From Ignavibacteria bacterium (GTDB taxonomy: Bacteria; Bacteroidota; Ignavibacteria; Kapaibacteriales; UBA2268): DNA of 64,000 bases. The translations under genes and the position numbers were made by a program. This document shows, in pieces, positions 42,222 to 50,929 of this stretch (position 1 is the stretch's first letter; each line of letters begins with the position of its first letter). Where the stretch lies: assembly GCA_016844745.1 (NCBI GenBank), contig JAERMQ010000006.1, positions 87,905 to 151,904 on the forward strand. The letters run 5' to 3'. The notes beneath the pieces were generated by a model. The model had not been told where the DNA came from. It made no database searches and saw nothing but the letters and a program-made list of their open reading frames with translations.

Positions 42222-45200
42222 GTGAATAATTGTCTCTCTCTGGGGGTCGATATAGGCTCGACAACTGCAAAAGCCGCAATTATAAATTCCGGCTTCGAAC
42301 CGGTATTTACACGATACCTCCGTCACAACGGGAAAATAAAAGAAACTACCTTCAATATCATTGATGATGTTAAAAAAGAATTCGGTAACATTTCATTTCA
42401 ATTGGCAATAACGGGAAGCGCAGGACTCGGTATTTGCGAAAGCTACGGACTACCCTTTGTCCAGGAGTTAATTGCATCGAAAGAATATATAGACAATTGC
42501 AATCCCGAAGTAAATACCCTACTCGATATCGGAGGAGAGGACTCCAAAATGATATTTTTTGGCGAAAACCGGTTGCCGGATATTCGCATGAATACAAGCT
42601 GTGCCGGTGGTACTGGTTCGTTTATCGACCAGCTTTCCAATTTATTAGATATTTCTCTCGACAAACTAAACGAAATGGCATTCTCTGCAGAGTTAATACA
42701 TCCTATCGCTTCCCGCTGTGGAGTCTTTGCTAAGACCGATGTACAAAATCTAATCAGCCGCGAAATTCCAAAAAACGAAATTGCTGCTTCAATTTTCCAA
42801 TCCCTTGCACTTCAGGTTAAAAATACATTGCTTAGGGGAAGTCAGGCTGTACCGAAAATTCTTTTTTCCGGTGGTCCTCTTACATTTTTGAGTTACCTGA
42901 AAAAAGCCGTGCTCAAGTCTTTCGGTTTGGAACCGGAACAAGTTGTTAATGTCAATCACCCGGAGCTTATTGCGTCATTCGGCGCTGCCATAACCGGTTT
43001 CAAAGGCAAGGAACTTTACAAGCCTGATTTGATTTTACGAAAGTTGATTCAGGAAAGAAATAGTTCAAAAGCAAAAAAAATAAATAAACCGCTCTTTACA
43101 ACTGATGATGAATACAAACAGTGGCTCGAAGAAAAGAAAAATGCAATAGTTAGTCGAATTGATTTATCCGAATTGCATAATAAACCTTCTTTCTTAGGCA
43201 TCGATTCAGGCTCTACTACGACTAAATTAGTCCTAATCGATGAGAACGGAAAAATTGCTTTTGATTATTATGCCTATAATAAAGGGAATCCAATCGCTGC
43301 AGTAGCTGCCGGTTTTGATGAATTGCGGCAACTTTCGAATATCGGGGGAATTGATTTGTTAATCCGTCACAGCACTGCAACCGGTTATGGTGAAGATTTG
43401 ATTCGTACTGCCTTCAATTTGTCGGATGGAATAATTGAAACACTTGCTCATTGGCGCTCTGCAAGCCATTTTTCGCCGGATGTATCATTCATCCTGGACA
43501 TCGGTGGACAGGATATGAAAGCTATATTTGTTAAGGATGGAATTATTAATAATATAGAAATTAATGAAGCCTGCTCATCCGGCTGCGGGACTTTCATAGA
43601 TGCTTTTGCACATTCATTAAATTTTTCAACTTCGCAATTCGGGCAATCTGCATGTTTAGCAGGTAATCCATCCGAGCTTGGCTCACGCTGTACGGTATTT
43701 ATGAATTCGAAAGTTAAGCAGTCATTTCGCGATGGTAGTCAGCCTGATGATATAGCTGCAGGATTAGCATATTCGGTCATTGAAAACTGTATTCATAAGG
43801 TGCTGAGAATACATGATAAAGAATTGCTTGGTGAAAATATCGTAGCACAGGGTGGTACATTCAGTAATGATGCTGTATTACGTGCATTAGAAATAATAAC
43901 AGATAAAAAAATTACCCGCCCGGATATATCCGGTATGATGGGCGCTTATGGCGCTGCTCTTTATGCTTTGGATACCTTTAGAAAAAAAACAACCGGAGGG
44001 GATAAATCCACTTCAACTAATTTGGAATTATTAACCTCAGAGAAGCAATGCGAATACCAGGCAAGACAAATACAATGCAAGGGATGCGAAAATAATTGTC
44101 AAATTAAAAAATTATCGTTTCTGAATGGAAATAATTATTTCACCGGCAACCGTTGCGATAAGAATTTTGCAAATCACAGCATGAATACACATCCCGGTTT
44201 CAATTTTCCTGCTTTCAAAATGAAGTTATTATTCGAAAGAAAAACCAAGCCTGATAATGGCCCCATTGCTACCGTTTATATACCGCGTGTTTTGAATATA
44301 TATGAGAATTTCCCATTCTGGGCAAGTCTGTTCGTAGAATGTGGAATTGAAGTAAAATTATCATCCCCCTCTTCAAAACTTGATTTGGATGGCGGTTCGG
44401 GAACCGTGATGTCGGATAATATTTGCTATCCTGCAAAATTAGCACACAGTCATTTTTCCGAATTATTGGAAAATGGAGCAGATAGAATTTTCTATCCTAT
44501 GGTAACATTCGAAGAATATGAAAATTGTTCTGCTTCCAATTCATTCAATTGTCCGGTTATCACTGGATATCCGGATGTACTGCGGAGCGCTTTTTCGGGG
44601 AAAATGGAACCACGTAAAGCAAACGCAATTAATTCATTAAAACTCGAAATTGATTTAAAAGAAATTCATTCACAAAACAATAATCCAAATGTGAGCAAGA
44701 AAGCCATTCTTGATTCACCTTTCATTTCATTTAAAATTCCCGGATTAACGAAAAAAGCCTGCTATACTTATTTAAAGCAATTTGACGTAACGAGGAAAAC
44801 ATTCAATCGGGCTTTTTCAAAAGCAATAACCGAGCAGAGAAATTATAGATTGGCTTTGATAGAAAAGGGTAGTGAAATTATTCAAAAAGCCAAATTGGAA
44901 AAAAGAAAAATAATCATTCTGGCGGGCAGACCTTATCATATCGACAATATAGTCAACAGAGGGATTCCCGATATGATAACCTCCTTCGGAATCGATGTGC
45001 TGACAGATGATTGCCTGCCCTGCAATAATGAATCCCTCTCGGATGTCCAGGTGCTGACCCAATGGGCATATCCCAACAGGCTTATCAAAGCTGCTAAATT
45101 CTCTGCGGGATTAGAGAATTGCGAATTTGTACATCTAAACTCATTCGGATGCGGTCCCGACACAATCATTGTCGATGAAGTAAAGGAGATTCTCGAAAGT

Positions 45201-46559
45201 AAAGGAAGATTGCATACTTTAATCAGGATAGACGAGCATACTGCTCCCGGTTCGCTCAGGCTGCGCATTAGAAGTTTAATTGAATCAGTAAAATTAAATG
45301 AATCTAAGTTCAAAAAAGAGCACAAACAAAGACAGACGGTTGCTTTCTTAGAGAAAAATCATAACCGTAAAACAATAATATTTCCTCATTTTTCAAAATT
45401 CCATTCTTCATATTCCTCAGCTCCATTCGTATCGGGAGGCTATAATGTACAGGTTCTTCCACCACCGGACGAAGAATCAGTAAAATTGGGTCTTCAATAC
45501 GTCAATAACGAGATTTGCTATCCTGCTACTCTTTTAATTGGCGATATATTAAAAGCGCTTCAAACCGGGAATTATGATTTATCCGATACATTTATTGCAA
45601 TATCGCAGACTGCCGGACAATGCCGTGCTTCGAATTATTTGTCACTTCTCAAGAAAGCTATGGTGAAAGCCGGTTTTCGTGATGTCCCTGTGGTTTCAAT
45701 AAGTCTTGCAAAGAAGTTCTTAAATGAACAGCCCGGATTCAAAATAAATAAAAAGGATATTACATTGATGGGGATTCTCGGAATGCTCTTCGGAGATTTT
45801 CTTGCATCGATGTATTATTCAACTGCACCGAGAGAAGCAAATAAGGGGGAATCCTCGCGGGTTGCAGATAAATACTTGCTTGAAGCTGCCATAGGTGTGA
45901 GGAATAAAGATGTTTCGCTTTTAACGGATTTATTGAAAAGAGCTGTTAGTGAATTCAACAGCATTCCAATAAATAAATTGGAAATTCCAAAAGTAGGTAT
46001 AGTCGGGGAAGTATATGTGAAATACAATTCTATGGGAAATGCGCATTTGGTTGAACGGTTACTTGAAGATGGAATCGAAGTAGTGATGCCGCCACTCATC
46101 AATATTTTTATTCAATGGTTCGTAAATGTTCATGTTAAGCAAAAACAATTCGTAGATAAAAAGTTAATAGCAAGTCTTTGGACAAGATTTTTGGAGAAAT
46201 ATTATAATCATATTTATAATCGATTCGACCACGAAATGAGCAATTTCCGGTTCTACAGACCATTCACCAACATTCGTGAATTAGCTGAAAAGGCAGAGCC
46301 ATTCTCAAGTTTAATAACCCATTATTTTGGCGAGGGCTGGATGATTGCCGGCGATATTGCAGTATTTGCCGAAGAAGGTATCAATAATGTACTTTGCATG
46401 CAGCCTTTCGGATGTATAGCAAATCATATAGTGGCACGTGGAATTGAAAAGAGCTTGAAGGAGCGCTATCCGGCATTGAATCTGCTCTTTTTGGATATTG
46501 ATTCCGGCGTCAGCGAAGTAAATTTGCATAATAGGCTGCATTTGTTGATGAATAAGTAG
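42222..46559 (+). CDS. Acyl-CoA dehydratase activase-related protein (two BadF domains + DUF2229)
   Basis: 1445 residues, a full-length large member of the family. Residues about 5-265 and 323-590 are two ASKHA/BadF-BcrA-type ATPase domains. Each has phosphate loops (LGVDIGSTTAKAAII; LGIDSGSTTTKLVLI), ADIGGED/DIGGQD-type motifs and the Cys ligands of a shared 4Fe-4S cluster (SCAGGTGSF with SRCGVFAKTD; ACSSGCGTF with SRCTVF). A Cys cluster (CKGCENNC) near 620 leads into DUF2229 (about 680-900) and a dehydratase D-component-like region. Related activators use ATP to drive an electron into 2-hydroxyacyl-CoA dehydratases; the substrate of the large form is unknown. The predicted cluster suggests low-oxygen growth. 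Start is GTG with no ATG nearby. Confidence 0.88.
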   Translation: MNNCLSLGVDIGSTTAKAAIINSGFEPVFTRYLRHNGKIKETTFNIIDDVKKEFGNISFQLAITGSAGLGICESYGLPFVQELIASKEYIDNCNPEVNTLLDIGGEDSKMIFFGENRLPDIRMNTSCAGGTGSFIDQLSNLLDISLDKLNEMAFSAELIHPIASRCGVFAKTDVQNLISREIPKNEIAASIFQSLALQVKNTLLRGSQAVPKILFSGGPLTFLSYLKKAVLKSFGLEPEQVVNVNHPELIASFGAAITGFKGKELYKPDLILRKLIQERNSSKAKKINKPLFTTDDEYKQWLEEKKNAIVSRIDLSELHNKPSFLGIDSGSTTTKLVLIDENGKIAFDYYAYNKGNPIAAVAAGFDELRQLSNIGGIDLLIRHSTATGYGEDLIRTAFNLSDGIIETLAHWRSASHFSPDVSFILDIGGQDMKAIFVKDGIINNIEINEACSSGCGTFIDAFAHSLNFSTSQFGQSACLAGNPSELGSRCTVFMNSKVKQSFRDGSQPDDIAAGLAYSVIENCIHKVLRIHDKELLGENIVAQGGTFSNDAVLRALEIITDKKITRPDISGMMGAYGAALYALDTFRKKTTGGDKSTSTNLELLTSEKQCEYQARQIQCKGCENNCQIKKLSFLNGNNYFTGNRCDKNFANHSMNTHPGFNFPAFKMKLLFERKTKPDNGPIATVYIPRVLNIYENFPFWASLFVECGIEVKLSSPSSKLDLDGGSGTVMSDNICYPAKLAHSHFSELLENGADRIFYPMVTFEEYENCSASNSFNCPVITGYPDVLRSAFSGKMEPRKANAINSLKLEIDLKEIHSQNNNPNVSKKAILDSPFISFKIPGLTKKACYTYLKQFDVTRKTFNRAFSKAITEQRNYRLALIEKGSEIIQKAKLEKRKIIILAGRPYHIDNIVNRGIPDMITSFGIDVLTDDCLPCNNESLSDVQVLTQWAYPNRLIKAAKFSAGLENCEFVHLNSFGCGPDTIIVDEVKEILESKGRLHTLIRIDEHTAPGSLRLRIRSLIESVKLNESKFKKEHKQRQTVAFLEKNHNRKTIIFPHFSKFHSSYSSAPFVSGGYNVQVLPPPDEESVKLGLQYVNNEICYPATLLIGDILKALQTGNYDLSDTFIAISQTAGQCRASNYLSLLKKAMVKAGFRDVPVVSISLAKKFLNEQPGFKINKKDITLMGILGMLFGDFLASMYYSTAPREANKGESSRVADKYLLEAAIGVRNKDVSLLTDLLKRAVSEFNSIPINKLEIPKVGIVGEVYVKYNSMGNAHLVERLLEDGIEVVMPPLINIFIQWFVNVHVKQKQFVDKKLIASLWTRFLEKYYNHIYNRFDHEMSNFRFYRPFTNIRELAEKAEPFSSLITHYFGEGWMIAGDIAVFAEEGINNVLCMQPFGCIANHIVARGIEKSLKERYPALNLLFLDIDSGVSEVNLHNRLHLLMNK

Positions 46560-46634
46560 AATGAGATAAGAGAACATTTTGTAAAATAATTAATAGATAT
46601 TTTCGTAAATTATAATATTAATTTTGAGGAATTT

Positions 46635-46853
46635 ATGAATACTTTTCAGCTTCCTTTAGAGGAATATAATAAAATGCTCCAAACCATTCAGATTCTGAAG
46701 GATAATGTTCTATTAAAAAAAATAGATAATCTTATAGATGTTATGTATGAGACAAAATACGGATTGTTTATGAATGATTACAGCGATGATTTGACCGAAT
46801 ATTCAATAAAATCCGGGTGGAATGATGAGCCAAGTCCATGGGACAAAGTATGA
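46635..46853 (+). CDS. Probable antitoxin of a MazF-type pair
   Basis: 72 residues with a helical N-terminus (LPLEEYNKMLQTIQILKDNVLLKKIDNLIDVMYE) and an acidic tail (NDYSDDLTEYSIKSGWNDEPSPWDKV) that could bind the toxin. It overlaps the MazF gene by 32 bases, the common antitoxin-first arrangement. No DNA-binding motif is clear and no family was recognised, so the call rests on size and position. Start: ATG with TTGAGGAATTT upstream, the same leader as the peptidase gene at 4821. Confidence 0.7.
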   Translation: MNTFQLPLEEYNKMLQTIQILKDNVLLKKIDNLIDVMYETKYGLFMNDYSDDLTEYSIKSGWNDEPSPWDKV

Positions 46854-47190
46854 GCAAAGAGAAATCGTTTTAGTTCCCTTCCCATATTCTGATTTATCTA
46901 TTACAAAGAAGCGTCCGGTTCTTATAATATCGAACAACCATTATAACAGTAAATTCGAAGACATAGTGGTTTGTGTAATTACAAGTAAAATATTTCAAGA
47001 CGAATATTCGATTTTACTTAAAAATGAAAACCTTGAATTCGGTATTCTACCTGAAGATTCCTGCATTAAAGTTCACAAACTTTTTTCAATACATCAAACA
47101 AAAATTATCAAAAAGTTCAGCAGATTAGACGAAGAAACATTTCAGATAGTAACAGCCAAAATAAATGAGTTAATTCGTAATAAAATGTAA
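46822..47190 (+). CDS. Type II toxin, PemK/MazF family mRNA interferase
   Basis: 122 residues, the normal length. The fold signature is clear: REIVLVPFPYSDLSITKKRPVLIISNNHYNS, VVCVITSK, and the C-terminal SCIKVHKLFSIHQTKIIKKFSRLDEE. It is expected to cleave single-stranded mRNA at short motifs when not bound by its antitoxin. There are tandem ATG codons at 46822 and 46825; the second has GGTGGA at good spacing. The two genes should be co-transcribed and autoregulated. Confidence 0.92.
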   Translation: MMSQVHGTKYEQREIVLVPFPYSDLSITKKRPVLIISNNHYNSKFEDIVVCVITSKIFQDEYSILLKNENLEFGILPEDSCIKVHKLFSIHQTKIIKKFSRLDEETFQIVTAKINELIRNKM

Positions 47191-47219
47191 ATTTTCCTCT
47201 AATGGAGATCTCTGAAAAA

Positions 47220-47292
47220 TGTCATTCTGAACTTGATTCAGAATCCATAAGTCCGCACTGGGAGTGGATTCTGAAACAAGTTCAGAATGACA
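47220..47292. repeat. TGTCATTCTGAAC hairpin, Asn-type variant
   Basis: 28-base arms (47220-47247 and 47265-47292) with one mismatch. The loop contains CTGGGAG, also seen in the loop of the repeat at 56884-56959. It lies downstream of the MazF gene. The rest of 47191-47415 shows no feature. Confidence 0.85.
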
Positions 47293-47415
47293 GTTCACAA
47301 TTTTTCATAGTTTTTCATAGTTTTCACGCCACCTCGAATGAAGGAATCCCTTGCTGTAATTGATTTGATGTGTCCCGCTTATGAGTTTACTTATTTGAGG
47401 ATTCGTTTAATTCTC

Positions 47416-47907
47416 TCAATCTTTCTTTTCTTCGATAATAATTTCACCGGACTCCACTTTGTCTAAAAATTCCCTGAATGATATTGATGTTTTTAAGTTT
47501 TGCGTACCATATCCTTTTATATTACTTAAATACCAGCTATATTTAGCATCAAATTTATCGCTCATTATAATTGTCGTGCTATCAGTTTGTTTCTTAATCA
47601 AAAATGAACATGTTGATTGTGAATAACGGGAAGTCGCTTCAGCTCTATCCTGATATACCAAATCTCCGATATATTCATTCATGTGGGTTTCACCCCTAAT
47701 ATACCCGTTTACCGTATCCGCTTTTATAATCATAAAACCTGCCGATTTCATCCAATATAAAGTCAAATCAAATGTTTCTTTATAATTTTTATACATTATT
47801 CTTTTTGGAGAAGTAATAAAATATCTTTCTTCAGGAATTTTGTTTAGTTTAAATAATGAACATGAAGGCAAAACTGCTAACCAAATTAAAAAGATGAAAG
47901 TTTTCAT
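47416..47907 (-). CDS. Predicted lipoprotein, hypothetical
   Basis: 163 residues from the ATG at 47907, with GGAGG upstream. The N-terminus KTFIFLIWLAVLPSCSLFK has a lipobox-like LPSC, so Cys16 should be lipidated after signal peptidase II cleavage. The remainder has strand-rich sequence (YFITSPKRIMYKNYKETFDLTLYWMKSAGF, STCSFLIKKQTDSTTIIMS) and an acidic C-terminus. No family was recognised. It is convergent with the MazF pair and lies downstream of the EamA transporter gene in the same direction. Confidence 0.7.
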   Translation of the reverse strand: MKTFIFLIWLAVLPSCSLFKLNKIPEERYFITSPKRIMYKNYKETFDLTLYWMKSAGFMIIKADTVNGYIRGETHMNEYIGDLVYQDRAEATSRYSQSTCSFLIKKQTDSTTIIMSDKFDAKYSWYLSNIKGYGTQNLKTSISFREFLDKVESGEIIIEEKKD

Positions 47908-48027
47908 ATTTACCTCCATTTTTTTTTAATTTAATAAATTATTTAAACAAAAAAAAATTTGAGACTGTTGAAAATGTAAAGAAAAATGATAATTTTCAGA
48001 GATCTTTAATCGGTGTTTTTTTCTATT

Positions 48028-48918
48028 TCATCTTAAAAATAATATCAATACACCCGCAACCGCTAACAATGCGCCTACTGCACGTCTTAAGGTGAATGCT
48101 TCACCGTAAAAGAATTTTGACAAAGGAAGCATGAATATCGGCATTGTGGACATAAGAGTTGATGCTATACCGATTTGTGTATGTTCAATGGCTTCCATAC
48201 TTAGGGTTATACCGGCATAAGGTCCGAGGACTGCGCCTGCAAATACGAAGAAAAGTCCTTTTTTATTTGATGAAAATAATTTGACCGGAGGGTCGATTCT
48301 TTTCATAAAAATAAGAGCAGGCAGCATGAATATAATTGTAGATGTGATTCTAATATTCCCGGCAAGGAATCCATTTAAATTCCCAGTTGAAAATGCATTT
48401 TTAGCAAACAATAGTCCTATTGTCTGACCGAGCATACCTAATGCTGAATAGAGCATACCTCGTGGAGTGATTTTAAAATTCTTCTGTTCGCTGATTTTCT
48501 TTTCGGTAACAACAATCAGGATTCCTGCTAATGTAACGCAGATGCCAATGATTGCATATTTCTCTAATCCTTCCCCAAAAAACATATATGCAAGTATGGC
48601 TGTAAGAGCAGGACTCGCAGACATAACTATAATACTTATTCTCGGTCCTACCATTTGATACGACTTAAATAGGAAGGAATCGCCGATTGCCAGTCCGATA
48701 ATACCGCTGATGGTGAGATAAATAATTTGTTCGCTCGAAATGGATGTCATTAATCCAAAGCAAAAAATCGTAGCCCATATCAGGATACATGCAATAATCA
48801 GACGATAGATATTAAGATTAATGGCTCCGACACGAATGGAAGCCGATGTGAAAGCATAAGATGAAAATGACCAGAACAAAGCGGTCGAAAGAGCGGCAAT
48901 TTCCCCGATATACGGCAT
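48028..48918 (-). CDS. EamA/DMT-family membrane transporter
   Basis: 296 residues with about ten membrane helices arranged as two EamA repeats (residues about 5-138 and 155-295). Family features: EIAALSTALFWSFSSYAFTSA at the start, IIGLAIGDSFLFKSYQMVGPRISIIVMSASPALTAILAYMFFGE, and AGAVLGPYAGITLSMEAIEHTQIGIASTLMSTMPIFMLPLSKFFYGE in the second half. It exports or imports small metabolites across the inner membrane; the substrate cannot be told. Confidence 0.92.
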   Translation of the reverse strand: MPYIGEIAALSTALFWSFSSYAFTSASIRVGAINLNIYRLIIACILIWATIFCFGLMTSISSEQIIYLTISGIIGLAIGDSFLFKSYQMVGPRISIIVMSASPALTAILAYMFFGEGLEKYAIIGICVTLAGILIVVTEKKISEQKNFKITPRGMLYSALGMLGQTIGLLFAKNAFSTGNLNGFLAGNIRITSTIIFMLPALIFMKRIDPPVKLFSSNKKGLFFVFAGAVLGPYAGITLSMEAIEHTQIGIASTLMSTMPIFMLPLSKFFYGEAFTLRRAVGALLAVAGVLILFLR

Positions 48919-49091
48919 TTAGTTTATAGATTTCATGTGTATTACAATCTCATATTTTGAACTACAAAATTACGATATTTTTAGTAATACTAAAGTTCTT
49001 ATGAAAATTATCAACTATTCAAAATTCATTTAAAGGGAGTTCTATGAATTAACATTCCTGCGAATGAGGCTTTGTGATAACTATCAAAAAT

Positions 49092-49177
49092 GGAAGAATG
49101 TCATTCAGAGCGAAGCGAAGAATCCAGAAACGGTATTGGGAATGGATTCTTCGCTTCGCTCTGAATGACATTCTTCC
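49092..49177. repeat. TGTCATTCAGAGCGAAGCG hairpin, perfect 35-bp arms
   Basis: Arms 49092-49126 and 49143-49177 are exact complements with a 16-base loop. It is the longest perfect copy of this dispersed family in the window. It sits in the roughly 320-bp gap between the EamA and radical SAM genes, which otherwise contains nothing recognised. Confidence 0.9.
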
Positions 49178-49240
49178 TATTATTAGACTTTTGAGACAAC
49201 CTAAATTTGTAATTTTTGAATCCCCCTTAAAATTAAAATA

Positions 49241-50752
49241 TTAGAAAAATGAAATTATTCTCTTCAATATCCTTTTCAGCAACTTATTCACCCTCCTTGG
49301 AATTGCTTTAATGAACTCCGAAGGAGTGCCGAGTTTCAGATAGAAGTTAATTTTCTTAATCTCGTTTAATAAATAATCTGCGGGCATATTTTTATTTAAA
49401 TGAATAAATTCATCCGGTCTTTTCGGAAAATTCTTCAGTACTGAGAGTTTTGACCATTGGATATTCTTTAAGTCAATCAATCCTTCGGATACGGCATAAT
49501 CCCACAGCCCGGTTGCGGGAAGGGGAGTGGCAATCCCTAAACCGCATGTATTGGCACTATGATTCTTTTTAATCCATTTTATCATATTTCGAGTTTCGTT
49601 CAAATCTTCCTTCGTTTCTATCGGCGCACCAGCTATAAACGATGCAAACACACCGATTCCATAAGCGTTGAGAATGGAAATAGCCCTTTTATTTACATCA
49701 GTCGAAGTTTTACCGGTCTTTAGATATTGGGCTACCTTGTCGGAACCCGACTCAATGCCAAATTCCACTTTAAAAACACCCAATGATTTCAGAATTTCCG
49801 CCCACTGTTCATCAATCTGGGAAGTCCTGCCTGCAATATAATAAATAATTTTTCCCAGAAGGTCTTTTTTGCCCAAAAGTTCCACTAATTCAATTACCCT
49901 TTTTTTGCTGCCGGTGAATAAATCATCTTCGATGAGTATGGCATTAATAGCAAACTTTTTGTGGATATATTCGATTTCATCGGCAATATAAGCAGGTGAG
50001 TTCATTCTGTATTTTTCCCACATCACCGATGGCTGACAGAATATACATTTATAAGGGCAGCCGCGTGAAGTAGTCAATTGCATAGAGCGAAGCCCGGTCT
50101 TGCCGAACCATCCGGGATGCTCTGCTTTAATGATATGTTCTACGTCTTCAATAGATTCTCTATCGGGGAATGGGATTGTATCCAAATCTTTTATCAATCC
50201 CCTCCTGTTAATTAGATTTCCAACATCTGTCAGATGTTGGACATCTCCGATAGTTAGAGAACCAACATCGTTTTTCATTTGAATGACATTACTATTGTTC
50301 CGAGGTGAGATTCCGGGAATGTTTTCGAGAGTTGATTTTGAATTTTTGGAATAATTATTAATTATGTCGAGGAAGGTATGTTCTCCTTCGCCTATAACTG
50401 CATAATCAAATTCTCCATCCAATGACTCTGGTAATACTGATATATGGCAGCCTCCCAAAAGTATCAGGCTATCCGGTAAAGCAGTTCTAAAATACCTGCT
50501 TAAATTTACGGAAGTATGGAAATTATGAGTAAACGAACTAATCCCAATTATATCAGGTATAAATTCTATTAAACTTTTTGCTTCAAATTCATCAGAATTG
50601 TGAATTTTTATATCGGTTTTTCGAACGGAAAATTTCTTAATATAGGAACTTAAATAGCACAATCCGGTTGGGAAATAGTTTACCGTTTGTTTTGATTCCG
50701 GATTTATCAGCAATATTTTTAATGAATCTTCTAAAATACAAATCCTTTTCAA
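49241..50752 (-). CDS. B12-binding-domain radical SAM protein
   Basis: About 503 residues. Residues about 10-140 form a cobalamin-binding-like Rossmann domain (LKILLINPES..., IIGISSFTHNFHTSVNLSRYF, LILLGGCHISVLPE, YAVIGEGEHTFLDII). Residues about 215-430 are the radical SAM core, with the 4Fe-4S motif CPYKCIFC in TTSRGCPYKCIFCQP. The substrate is unknown; relatives modify lipids, hopanoids or tetrapyrroles. A palindromic repeat adds residues about 168-180 (GDVQHLTDVGNL) between the two domains. The start is a TTG at 50752 and is uncertain, since the domain begins at LKILLINP. It is isolated between two repeats. Confidence 0.88.
   Translation of the reverse strand: MKRICILEDSLKILLINPESKQTVNYFPTGLCYLSSYIKKFSVRKTDIKIHNSDEFEAKSLIEFIPDIIGISSFTHNFHTSVNLSRYFRTALPDSLILLGGCHISVLPESLDGEFDYAVIGEGEHTFLDIINNYSKNSKSTLENIPGISPRNNSNVIQMKNDVGSLTIGDVQHLTDVGNLINRRGLIKDLDTIPFPDRESIEDVEHIIKAEHPGWFGKTGLRSMQLTTSRGCPYKCIFCQPSVMWEKYRMNSPAYIADEIEYIHKKFAINAILIEDDLFTGSKKRVIELVELLGKKDLLGKIIYYIAGRTSQIDEQWAEILKSLGVFKVEFGIESGSDKVAQYLKTGKTSTDVNKRAISILNAYGIGVFASFIAGAPIETKEDLNETRNMIKWIKKNHSANTCGLGIATPLPATGLWDYAVSEGLIDLKNIQWSKLSVLKNFPKRPDEFIHLNKNMPADYLLNEIKKINFYLKLGTPSEFIKAIPRRVNKLLKRILKRIISFF
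50214..50246. repeat. GATGTCCAACATCTG palindrome inside the radical SAM gene
   Basis: AGATTTCCAACATCTG / CAGATGTTGGACATCT. It differs in two bases from the intergenic copy at 24240-24270. It is read in frame as GDVQHLTDVGNL in the linker between the B12-binding and radical SAM domains. Confidence 0.9.
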
Positions 50753-50814
50753 TTGTTAGCTTGTATTTAATTACTATTCTTGAATCTAATTGATTCGTAT
50801 CTAAAAACCAAAAG

Positions 50815-50921
50815 TTTAATTCCAAAGTACAACTTTGGAATTAGTAAGTTCTTGATATATCTCATTCCAAAATTCAGATTTTGGAATGTAATTTTCACCA
50901 AAAATGCTTTTTTGAGAGGAC
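50815..50921. repeat. 107-bp two-hairpin element, copy 2 (reverse orientation)
   Basis: Reverse complement of the element at 28663-28769, same length, with roughly 85% of bases conserved by eye. Both internal hairpins are intact, including the loops GTTG/CAAC and CTG/CAG. It separates the radical SAM gene from the methyltransferase cassette. Confidence 0.85.
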
Positions 50922-50929
50922 TCAATAAT

